Shown here piece by piece: positions 44,071 to 53,400 of a stretch of DNA of 64,000 nucleotides. Within the stretch, counting starts at the first letter, position 1, and each line of letters begins with the position of its first letter. The notes beneath the pieces were generated by a model that was not told the origin of the DNA, searched no databases, and saw only the letters and a list, made by a program, of their open reading frames with translations. The stretch is taken from NCBI GenBank assembly GCA_019925095.2, contig CM034395.1, positions 196,001 to 260,000 on the forward strand, read 5' to 3'. A program made the translations under genes and the position numbers. The DNA is from Dendrolimus kikuchii (Eukaryota > Arthropoda > Insecta > Lepidoptera > Lasiocampidae).

Positions 44071-44935
44071 TACTAGTGGTCGCCCGTGCTGGAAATTCGA
44101 CCATAATACTTAATGTCAAAGACTATACTTCTATAATCACAGATTTCGCCAAAGCTACACTGTTAATTTGACTTGAACAATAAACAAAAGAGTATATATG
44201 CGTGTGTGTGTCAAATACATGGTAGTGTGTGTAATGTTTTTGAAGTAAAACTTCTATATAGACGGGGTCTTAGGATTTTTCTGTCACGAAAAAGCGTTCC
44301 GGCCGCGTGGACGAGCGGCATAAATGTAGAGTAGACGTGGTGATAGGCGGCATAACTTTAGAGTAGACTATGGAAGCGTTTTTTGGTTCCGGATCGAATT
44401 AAGTTTTTTTGTTGGATAAAATAAAATATATTTAAAAAATGCATTCATTAAAATGTACCTAACCTAACCAAATCATAGTTTGCAGTAAACCTGCGACAAA
44501 TCAAAATGTGTGCTGGGACACATAGTAGAAGTGAAATTTCAACGGACAAGTGGCAAAACGAATCGCAACAAAATTTTAACTTGCAAGTTTTACGGGCAGA
44601 TTGTTAATGTACTTGTCCAATTTGAAAATCTGCCCGTAAAATTTCAAGTTAAAATTTTGTTGCGATTCGTTTTTCCACTTGTCCGTTGAAGTTTCACTTC
44701 TACTATGTGTCCCAGCACACATTTCGATTTGTCGCAGGTTTACTGCAAACTATGATTTGGTTAGGTTAGGTACATTTTAATTAATGTCTTATTTATTTAT
44801 ACTGATTTAATGTATTTTTTATGCCCAATTTAAATAGCATTCGTCGCTTCTTCTCTATATAAACTATAAGTGTGCGAAATTTCATACTCCGCCGTCCGTA
44901 ATTTTCGTAAAAAGAGGTACAAAGGTTTTTCTTCA
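44071..44935 (-). mobile_element. Helitron-like element with a long internal hairpin
   Basis: On the minus strand it ends GGGCGACCACTAG before T. Its outer part matches 5200-5460 inverted and its middle matches 11914-12430 inverted. The hairpin at 44447-44782 has arms of about 160 bp. The 5' end is set near 44935 only by the end of the match. An alternative is a TIR element captured by a Helitron. Confidence 0.55.
44447..44782. repeat. Long hairpin, second copy
   Basis: ATTAAAATGTACCTAACC at the left edge pairs with GGTTAGGTACATTTTAAT at the right, and the arms stay complementary to a loop of about 28 bp near 44600-44630. Confidence 0.85.
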
Positions 44936-44940
44936 CGTAT

Positions 44941-45385
44941 CTTCTATACATATAATATTATAAAGTAAATGTACAATGAAGAAAGGAAACGTGATCCGCT
45001 AGTATGCATATGGACGCATTTCCAATTTCCTAACGCGTATCTAATAAAATGCTCCGAAAAATAAGTAAACACAACCTCCAAGTACTTGATAACAATAATA
45101 AATAAAATACTTTTTTTGGTATCTCTAACAAGAAAACCCCTAAACAAAATGGCGATATTACGAAAGTTGATGCAAATTCGGGACTTAAATTTCTGAGGAG
45201 TTAGAAAAAGAGCAATTTTGATTCTGTAAGATTCTGCTCTGAGTTGTATTTATTTGAAAAATTATTTCGGGAAGCTTCTAATAATTTGTAAACTTCTATC
45301 CCTTTGGGGAAATGAAAGCTAAGCACAAGTTAAACAGTTTGAAAGTGGATCAAATTTTTTATTCATCGACTCGTTCCAGTTTGGA
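44941..45385. other. Unassigned AT-rich DNA
   Basis: Nothing recognised. Confidence 0.3.
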
Positions 45386-45386
45386 C

Positions 45387-45590
45387 GGCCGCTGTGGTTG
45401 AGCGGTTCAAGCCTTTACCGGCTTTAGCTTACTGCAACGCAGAGGCTCCGGGTTCGATTCTTGGCATGGTAAACTTCGGAAACGAATTTTCTCCGTTATT
45501 TACTATGGTCTGGATGTCTGGGATTGGTCCCAGAGTAATCCGTTGTATATTACCCATAACACAAGCGTAACTTGCTTAGCTTGGGGATAT
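45387..45590 (+). mobile_element. SINE with class II tRNA-like head
   Basis: GTGGTTGAGCGGTTCAAGCC (A box), a long variable-arm-like stretch, and GGGTTCGATTCTTGGC (B box at about 45450) resemble a Leu/Ser-type tRNA. The body GGATTGGTCCCAGAGTAATC to GCTTAGCTTGGGGATATAC follows. It lacks acceptor pairing, so it is not a functional tRNA. Confidence 0.65.
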
Positions 45591-45609
45591 ACAATACGTG
45601 TGTTTGTCT

Positions 45610-45848
45610 CATATACAATACAAAAGTGGATGGATGCAGAAGTCGTGGAAGGCCACGACACACCTTCCATGATCAAATCGATCGTGTACTAGCAGAAGGT
45701 GATGTCAGGAGCCTTAAGAACAGACGAGCGTGCATGACAAGAGTTATGAATGTCAAAGAAGCGAGTGAGGTGTGTAAGAATAAGCCTGAATGGCGCTCTG
45801 TTGTTCGTGGCTACCCCGCAAGGGAACTGGCGTGAAGTTATGTATGTA
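45610..45848 (+). mobile_element. RTE-A 3' fragment with 11-bp duplication
   Basis: TGTGTTTGTCT flanks it (45599-45609, 45849-45859). It starts in the YNTKVDGCRSRGR segment and ends with TATG units. Confidence 0.8.
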
Positions 45849-45939
45849 TGTGTTTGTCTGCCGAATATTAAAAAAAAAAAAATTAACACCGTGCGCAGAC
45901 AATCAGACGTACGCACTCATGCCACCGATATATGGTGGA

Positions 45940-46102
45940 CATACCAACGAAGCGGACAAAACGGTATGCTTCCTCTTTCATCATACGCACCGCTGAAGAG
46001 TGGAACTCTTTACCGTCGTCTGTTTTTCCTGAAAAATATAATCTAGGTGTCTTTAAGTCTCGCGTGAACAGGTATCTTCTAGGTAAGCGTGCTCCACCTT
46101 AG
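45940..46102 (+). pseudogene. LINE reverse transcriptase C-terminus (CR1/Jockey-like)
   Basis: The frame [20 protein letters not shown], then [20 protein letters not shown], ending KRAPP and TAG at 46100-46102, is the W-N-x-L-P-x-x-V-F end seen at the C-terminus of CR1/Jockey-group RT proteins. Upstream frames are broken. Clade is by resemblance only. Confidence 0.6.
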
Positions 46103-46189
46103 ACTGCATTTCCGCCTGACGTCAGGTGCAATGTCAGTCAAACGCGAACCTATTCAATATAAAAAAAAACAAAATTAGAGATGAGGTAA

Positions 46190-46451
46190 TTTTCAACGTT
46201 TCTCCTAGATCAGGTCTCTCTCTTCTCAAAGTGCATCCTGGCATGGCCTCCTCCAGCTGATCTCGTCCTCCCAGTGCTTGCTCTGCTTTTCCCTACTCCT
46301 TTTGCCAACCCTTGAGTGCCAGTGGCTTATTAGTTTGTTCCACATTGGGAAATTGCTCCTGAGCATATGCCCTGTCCATATCCATTTGTGAGAATCAATT
46401 TTTGACAGTATATTTGTTTTGACTCTTATATTTTCGCTGTTTAGATTATCA
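46190..46451 (-). pseudogene. RTE-type LINE relic, 3' part
   Basis: On the minus strand NSENIRVKTNILSKIDSHKW, then WTGHMLRSN, then HWEDEISWRR is a third RTE-type family. Its 5' part lies at 46753-46890, across a SINE-B copy. Confidence 0.6.
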
Positions 46452-46454
46452 TTT

Positions 46455-46750
46455 TTTTTTATTGCAGCAGATTAGCAAACAGGCAGACGGTCCACTGGAT
46501 GGAAAGCGGTTACCATCGCTTATGGACATTTGCAACACCAAAGGTGCTACAAATGCGCTGCTGCTCTCTTAAGGGAGACTGGAACCTGGTCACTAATGCC
46601 GGAGCACAACTCAAGGTTGTTGCGGCGACATACTTTAGACCAGGGCAATCGGGCAAATGCCCTAGCACCTGGCTGTGGGTTGTTAAGTCGCCTCTTACGA
46701 CAGGCCGCTCGGCCGCAGGAAATTGTATTCTTTCTCCGTTCCTGCACGGA
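46455..46750 (-). mobile_element. SINE-B splitting an RTE relic
   Basis: The AGGGGTGGTAGCCATCCAG block is shortened to AGGGCAATC. The rest is full length. Confidence 0.8.
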
Positions 46751-46752
46751 TG

Positions 46753-46890
46753 GAAAACTAACAGTTTGATCCTTAAGATGTTGCGCTCTATGGCCCGTTG
46801 GCAAGTTCCTAGTTGGTCTCTGTGACTTTTGTTCAAAGACCATGTATGGCATCCTTATGTCATGGCAGAATGCAGGTGTTGAATACGCGT
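46753..46890 (-). pseudogene. RTE-type LINE relic, 5' part
   Basis: KSHRDQLGTCQRAIERNILRIKL matches the QRAMER-type segment that lies just before the part at 46190-46451 in RTE proteins. Confidence 0.6.
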
Positions 46891-47057
46891 CCTTTTATTG
46901 TTAGGCTTACGTCTTTGTTCTTTATAATCTCCTTTAAGCTTTTTTACTTCTTCCATCCCGATGTTATTCTTTTGTTTATTTCTTTGCGTGTTTGGTCCTG
47001 GAATGAAATTCTAAAAATTCTTGTTGATAATTATTATAGGTAATTGTCCGTGCCTTG

Positions 47058-47210
47058 TCAGGAGCCTTAAGAACAGACGAGCGTGCACGACAAGAGCTAT
47101 GAATGTCAAAGAAGCAAGTGAGGTGTGTAAGAATAAGCCTAAATGGCGCTCTGCTGTTCGTGCCTACCCCGCAAGGGAACTGGCGTGAAGTTATGTATGT
47201 ATGTATGTTC
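47058..47210 (+). mobile_element. RTE-A 3' fragment
   Basis: CAGGAGCCTTAAGAACAG to the TATG tail. It is followed at once by the SINE-B copy below. Confidence 0.75.
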
Positions 47211-47218
47211 GTACCTTT

Positions 47219-47525
47219 TTTTTTATTGCAGGAGATCAGCAGACAGGCAGACGGCCCACTTGATGGAAAGCGGTTACCATCGCCTACGGACATTTGTAAC
47301 AGCAAAGTTGCTACAAATGCGCTGCTGCTCTCTTAAGGGAAACTGGAACCTGGTCACTAATGCCGGAACACAACTCAAGGTTGTTATGGTGACATACTTT
47401 AGACCAGGGGTGGTAGCCATCCAGTCGGGTAAATGCCCTACCACCTGCCTGTGGGTTGTTAAGTCGCCTCTTACGACAGGCCGCCCGGACGTAGAAAATT
47501 GTATTCTTTCTCCGTTCCTGCACGG
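47219..47525 (-). mobile_element. SINE-B between two RTE-A tails
   Basis: It is full length. On the far side a second RTE-A tail begins at CCTGCCTACCCCGCAAGG. Confidence 0.8.
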
Positions 47526-47527
47526 TT

Positions 47528-47576
47528 CCCTGCCTACCCCGCAAGGGAACTGGCGTGAAGTTATGTATGTATGTAT
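47528..47576 (+). mobile_element. Second RTE-A tail
   Basis: It repeats CCTACCCCGCAAGGGAACTG and the TATG tail of 47058-47210. Duplication of the tail during insertion or a local exchange could explain it. Confidence 0.65.
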
Positions 47577-47940
47577 AATTCTTACTATATACGCCTGGCT
47601 TTTAACGCTACGTAATAAATATTATTAATAGAACTAAATCTGCTTTCAAACTTGTAACTGTGTATAGAAAGTAGGACGAACAAGCAATCAGGTCTTGTTG
47701 GCAACTTGTTGGCCCTGTATCGAATCGGGGATGCAAATGAGCCGTCGGGCCCCCCCTTGTTTTGCTCAAACACACTGCCTCATCGTGACCTAGCAAACTT
47801 TTTGGGAAACCTTGTATTACAATAAAACACTTACCAAAGACTTTTATTGTTGTCTTTTTAAAAGCCGAAAAGTCCATGCCAACGAAAACTTGTGATTAAA
47901 GTAAAATGTATAAAATAATTAATTTCAGAGTTATATTTGT
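47577..47940. other. Unassigned DNA
   Basis: An 89-codon minus-strand frame (47608-47877) has no recognised domain. AATAAA near 47822 has no partner gene. Confidence 0.3.
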
Positions 47941-48252
47941 CTTAATAAAACTACGTTTTAACGGTTTTAAGCGCGATAATTTTATTTGATTTTGGTTTTT
48001 CCGACGTTTCGGCCACTTTTCAGTGGCCGTGATCACGGAAGACAAAGATGTCAAGTGTCAACGAGTATTGTTAAAGTTTTATTTAGCCTACCGCCAACTT
48101 GTTAATTTTAATTTTGTTTATGGTTATTATTTACTCTATAGGGAGCCTAATCTAATTTACCACCGCTTCGCAACATGTTATGGCTTGAAGAGAAGAAGCG
48201 GCGCAAGAAACTCTTCAGCAAACATGCCTAGCTCTAATAATTTTATATAATA

Positions 48253-48620
48253 CTAGCGGCCCCGGCAGACGTTGTCCTGCCTTTAAAAAATAAAATTCTA
48301 AAACCCGATCCCAGAGCCACGTACCGGTTCTAAAAAAATTAAAGTTTATAATTAACAAATAAAAAATAGGGGTTGATCGTAGAGGGGTGAAAATTTAGGG
48401 TTGTATGTATTTTTGTATGTTGTATCATAAAAAAATAGAAATTAAAAATTTTGTCTAAAAAATAAAATAAAAAATTTAGGGGTGGACTACCCCTAACATT
48501 TAGGGAGATGAAAAATAGATGTTGGCCGATTATCATAGATACCGGATAAGCACAAAAAATTTCATCAAAATCGGTCAAGCCGTTTCGGAGGAGTATGGCA
48601 ACGAAAACTGTGACACGAGA
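48253..48620 (-). mobile_element. Helitron, left member of a head-to-head pair
   Basis: Its 3' end (CTAG at 48253-48256, hairpin GGCAGGACAACGTCTGCC, read on the minus strand) faces outward. The internal sequence repeats the right member inverted, but is shorter. Confidence 0.7.
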
Positions 48621-48621
48621 G

Positions 48622-49188
48622 TCTAATATATAAAATTCTCGTGTCACAGTTTTCGTTGCCATACTCCTCCGAAACGGCTTGACCGATTCTCATGAAATTT
48701 TGTGTGCATATTGGGTAGGTATGAGAATCGGACAACATCTATTTTTCATCCCCCTAAATGTTAAGGGTAGTCCACCCCTAATTTTTATTTTTTATTTTTT
48801 AGACAAAATTTTTAATTTCTATTTTTTTATGATACAACATACAAAAATACATACAACCCTAAATTTTCACCCCTCTACGATCAACCCCTATTTTTTATTT
48901 GTTAATTATAAACTTAATTTTTTGGCAAGATTTTTAATTTTATTTTGTCATGACTTAAAATTAAAAAAATATATTACTCTTTTAGATTCATAATTACAAC
49001 CGGTAGGTGGCGCTGAGATCGGGTTCTGGAATCCTCCTAATCACCTGGAGCGATTTTGGTGATTTTGTTTTTGTGTGTTTGAGTGGGTACCCGGATGGTT
49101 TAGATTCGCAATTAGAACCGGTAGGTGGCTCTGGGATCGGGTTCTAGATTTTTTTTAAAGGCAGGACAACGTCTGCCGGGACCGCTAG
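48622..49188 (+). mobile_element. Helitron, right member of a head-to-head pair
   Basis: It runs from TCTAATATATAAAATTC to CTAG (49185-49188), with the hairpin GGCAGGACAACGTCTGCC upstream. The first 290 bp form a palindrome with 48331-48620. It contains the GGTAGGTGGCGCTGAGATCG block twice, as the Helitron at 24923 does. Confidence 0.75.
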
Positions 49189-49399
49189 TTTTATATATTA
49201 GATATTAAACTGGGTGGAAGGAAAAAATAAAAGCAATTATCAGTCAAGTTGGTTTGTGTTCCGTTGTACGCAGAAAGAGCTCACAGTGTCTTAAGGTCTG
49301 GCAGCTGGTTTTTGCTGGGTTTGGGTCTTAATAATTTTGATGATTGGATCCCAAACAGGTTTATTATGTATACAAGTCGCGAAAACTTAAGAAAATATT

Positions 49400-50290
49400 A
49401 TATTTTTCTTTTTTCACAACCACTCATTTGTAGTTTTATAACTCTAAAAGGGAGGGACAAGCCTTGAGAGGACATATATGAAATATCGTACTTATCAACT
49501 GCAGGGGAAACACTATAGTGGGTGCAGAAAATGTCGATGTCTCAATGTATCCATTACAACTACTTGTGATCTACACTATCACGATATTCCACTCACTGTA
49601 ACACTTGTTAGTCACAGTTTCAAGTTAAATGGGTTCGCAATAGAAAAACAACTATTTAATATGTAGGAATCCTATTTGTTATTATAAAATAACCATCACT
49701 GAAGTAGTCAATAACTGGACAGAGTATTCTTTCACGTAGTAATTGGAAGTCGTATAACCGGATGTCAACGTAGAAGCATTTATTATTAAGCTAACGGATA
49801 TCGGAAATGGAGTAACCGGATGTTGGAAGTTAATACGTATGGCGGAAGTTGGTTTTATGAAGGAAGTGTGAAGTGGCGCCACAGCATTACCGGATGGTGT
49901 CACTGCGGCGTGCTACGAGGACCTTATAAATACTGGGTGTTCGGGCAGAGGGAGGGCAGTCTTCAATCGGCAGTCTTGAACCGGCAGTCTACAACAAGTA
50001 GTCCACAATGACGATCTACGCGACAGTCCACACTGGTAGTCTTGGACGAGGAGCACATAATATAATGTGGTTGATAATGACTGCTTGATAATCGCAGTAT
50101 TCTTGAAGGGCAAATTGCTGCTCGACACCTGACAAGCGTGGATGCAACTCTTGGAGTTGTCCTAATATTTCTGTGTATTATTGAGCAATATTAAATATCG
50201 TAATTGTAATAATTCTAGTGTAATAAACTTTGATTATAATATTTCAGATTATTATTGTGTTATTCTCAGAGCGTCATTCGTTCGCTCCCG
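49400..50290 (+). promoter_or_regulatory. LTR-like unit abutting the BEL/Pao 3' end
   Basis: CTTATAAATACTGGG near 49921 (TATA box), the repeated CAGTCTTCAATCGG/CAGTCTTGAACCGG units, and AATAAACTTTG near 50222 are arranged as in an LTR on the plus strand. CCGGATG occurs three times upstream. Clear TG and CA ends were not found. It cuts off the BEL/Pao 3' LTR at 50291. Confidence 0.45.
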
Positions 50291-50399
50291 GAATGTCTTT
50301 ACGACGGATCGATTCAGACTGATCGTTGAGACGCGGAAGTGCGGGGTAAATTACTTTTTCGGGGAATCATCGTTCGTTACGCGTGGCGTGAACATCCTG
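50291..50399 (-). mobile_element. BEL/Pao 3' LTR, first 110 bp only
   Basis: On the minus strand, after the pol stop, TGTTCACGCCACGCG starts a segment that matches 56635-56730 almost exactly. It breaks off at 50291. The missing remainder means this element has no complete second LTR. Confidence 0.7.
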
Positions 50400-50440
50400 G
50401 GGCCCGGGGAAAAGGTGACGGCTCCCATTTATAGTGCTGA

Positions 50441-53400
50441 CTAAGTGCTGTTGTCGTCGAGGGGAAGACGAGCAATCTTTGTGACTGGTCTCGTTAAGCT
50501 GCCATCCTTGGTGCTGAGTTCTACGACTCGGACGACGTCATCCTTTCCGGGCAGAATCTTCTTTATTCTTCCCATCTTCCACTGGAGTCTGGGAAGATTA
50601 TCCTCCTTTATGAGTACCAGCTCACCAATCTTGGGTCGACTGGTTTCCGTAGTCCATTTAGATCGGGATTGGAGAGTGTGCAGGTAGGATTTCGACCACA
50701 AGGTCCAAAATCGCTGAGCCAACGCTTGCACTAAGCGAAAACGTCGTAGGGTTGATGGAGGAGAGGATTCATGGGAATGTTCGGGTAATGCGGTAAGTGG
50801 GCGACCTATAAGGAAATGACCAGCGGTTAGGACTTCGAAGTCTGTAGGGTCTGAAGACAGAGGGCAGAGTGGTCGAGAGTTGAGAACGGCCTCAATACGG
50901 GCTAAGAGTGTAGAAAATTCTTCAAAGGTCAGATGCTGCTCACCTAATACGCGATAGAGTAATTGCTTAGTAGATTTCACGGCTGCCTCGTGCAGACCGC
51001 CAAAAGAAGGAGCTGAGGGCGGATTGAGCAACCATGTGATCTGCTGTGTGGCTAGCTTGTGCGTAATTCTATCATCATTGGCCTTTAAGAAGTTTTGTAC
51101 TTCTATGAGCTGATTTCTTGCGCCGACATAGTTTGTACCGCAATCAGAGCGAATTAGGGTAGGGATTCCGCGCCGACTAACGAACCTTTGCAATGCCGCA
51201 AAAAAGGCGTCCGTAGAAAGTTCCGAGACAGCCTCTAAGTGCACTGCCTTGGTGGCGAGACAAACGAAAACACAAAAGTAGCCTTTGAGAAGTTTGGCAT
51301 TGCGTAGAGTACTTGATTTAATTAGGAATGGTCCGGCAAAATCCGTGGACACTTGACTAAACACCGGTTGTGGGCTGACTCGATCAGCCGGTAGGTCGGC
51401 CATAAAAGGGGGATTCGGCTGAGCTCGATGCCTAAAACAGCGTACACATTTAAAGACACGGTGACGAATGACTCGCCTTCCAGATAAAATCCAGTATTGT
51501 TGACGGAGTAGTGCGTGTAGTGTATCTGCGCCCGGGTGGCAGTGTATAGTGTGGAAATGATCTATAATTAGGTCCACAAGGGGGCTTGAACTGGGTAAGA
51601 TGAGGGGATGTTGTGTGTCATATCTAAGGGCTGAGTTGGACAAGCGCCCTCCTACTCTAAGAAGACCATCCTTGAGAAAGGGCGAGAGGCGTTGTATTCG
51701 CACTGTACATAATTTGTTAGTTTGCAGTCGGTGGATGTCTTCAGCGAACATATTTTGTTGGACTGAGCGTACCCAGTGTAAGAGCGCTTTCTTACGTTCG
51801 TCTACGGTAATGGGACCAACGATGCGAGAGTGAGAAGATACCAAGCAATTGTGTGCAAAACGTTTAATACATGCGGTTACGCCTACAAGTGTGTCTAAGG
51901 AGCTGAATCTCGTGAGTAAATCCGTGTCTAGATCAGGAACCGCGATGTGAGCTACCATTTTTCTTGGTTTTAGACCAGGCAGTACGTGATGACCCAAAGC
52001 AGGGGGCATCGTGGGCCAGGTATCAGGTGGGGCCTTGAGCCAAGTAGGCGACCACCATAGGTCATAGGCTAAGAGTTCCTGTGCTGATATTCCCCTGCTA
52101 GCACAGTCGGCAGGGTTAAGAGCTGAGGGTACATGTCTCCAAGTAGGGTTACATGGATTGGCTGCAATGGCAGAGACTCGATTGGCCTCAAAGACCTGTA
52201 GGGATTGAGAAGGAGTTTTAAGCCAGGCGAGTACGATAGTACTGTCTGACCAACAAAAGTGTTGCTGAATGGTAATGTGGGCAGAAAGTTGAACAGAGAC
52301 GCGAGAAATGAGCAGCGAAGTGAGGTGTGCAGCTGAAAGTTCCAGCTTTGGTATAGTCTGTCGGGTTTTAATGGGGGCTACCTTGGATTTAGAAACAAGT
52401 AGTCTGACGTGTACCTGACCCGTGATATTCGTTTCATGAAGATAGACTGCGGCTGCATATCCGGATTCGGATGCATCGGCAAAACCGTGTAGGGTGTAGG
52501 TGGAATCTTTGCTGGTGCAAATTGTTCTGGGGAGTCGAAGAGCAGAGAGTAGAGGTAAGTCTTCAAAAATGTGCTGAAATTGAAATGTGACATCATTGGG
52601 AGCCGATTCATCCCAGTCTAACTTTAGAGTCCATAGGTGCTGAATGAGCAGTTTTGCGCGGAAAATAACTGGGCTGATCCATCCACTAGGATCGTATAAA
52701 CGAGCGATGGTACTGAGTATTGACCTTTTGGTAAATTTTTCCAGTGTAGGTACCGAAATGTGATATGTAAATTCGTCCGTTTGGGGTATCCATTGCATAC
52801 CAAGTACCTTGATTGCATTGGAGTCGGGTACAACATCAAAATCCTTGGGTATGTCACATTGATCATCCGGGAAGCGTTCTAAAAGCTGACGAGAGTTTGA
52901 GGTCCACTTTCGCAAATGAAATCCCCCTAGGGCTAGTAACTCAATGAGTTCAGTCTGCAGAGCTATTGCCTTGTCAACTGAATCATGCTCAGTCAGAATG
53001 TCATCCACGAATATGGAGTGCGTAAGAACCTGTGCAGCCTGGGGAAAACGGTGACCTTCATCAGTGACCAGCTGTATAATAGATCGATTGGCGAGGAAGG
53101 GGCTGGGTCGTAGGCCATACGTGACAGTGGACAGGGCGTAAGTGAGCAGAGGTTGATCTGGAGAAGAGCGCCATAGAATGAGTTGGAACCGTCTGTGGTC
53201 TGGGTGAACTAGTATATTTCTAAACATCATCTGGATGTCTGTACTAAAGACCACTTTGTGAGTACGAAAATTTAGAATGATGTCAGTAATATCACGTTGG
53301 AGCGGTGGGCCAGTGTGCAGACAGTCATTAAGACTGACACCATTAGAGCTCTTACAGCTGCCATCAAAAACCGTGCGAAGTTTTTCAGAGTTGGCTTTGA

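Larger units (their letters stand above)
47941..49399 (+). mobile_element. TIR54 element split by two Helitrons
   Basis: The left part (47941-48250) and right part (49205-49399) match 18140-18682 and would be joined at TTTTATATAATATTAAA but for the insert at 48253-49188. The right end GCGAAAACTTAAGAAAATATT is complete. At the left end about 25 bp of the terminal repeat are missing. Confidence 0.75.

Noticed and set aside
45387..45470. A tRNA-Leu or tRNA-Ser gene
   Set aside because: Boxes and a long variable region are present, but the ends do not pair and a SINE body follows.
48339..48993. Two matching ORFs of about 105 codons on opposite strands
   Set aside because: They are the two arms of the Helitron palindrome read on opposite strands.
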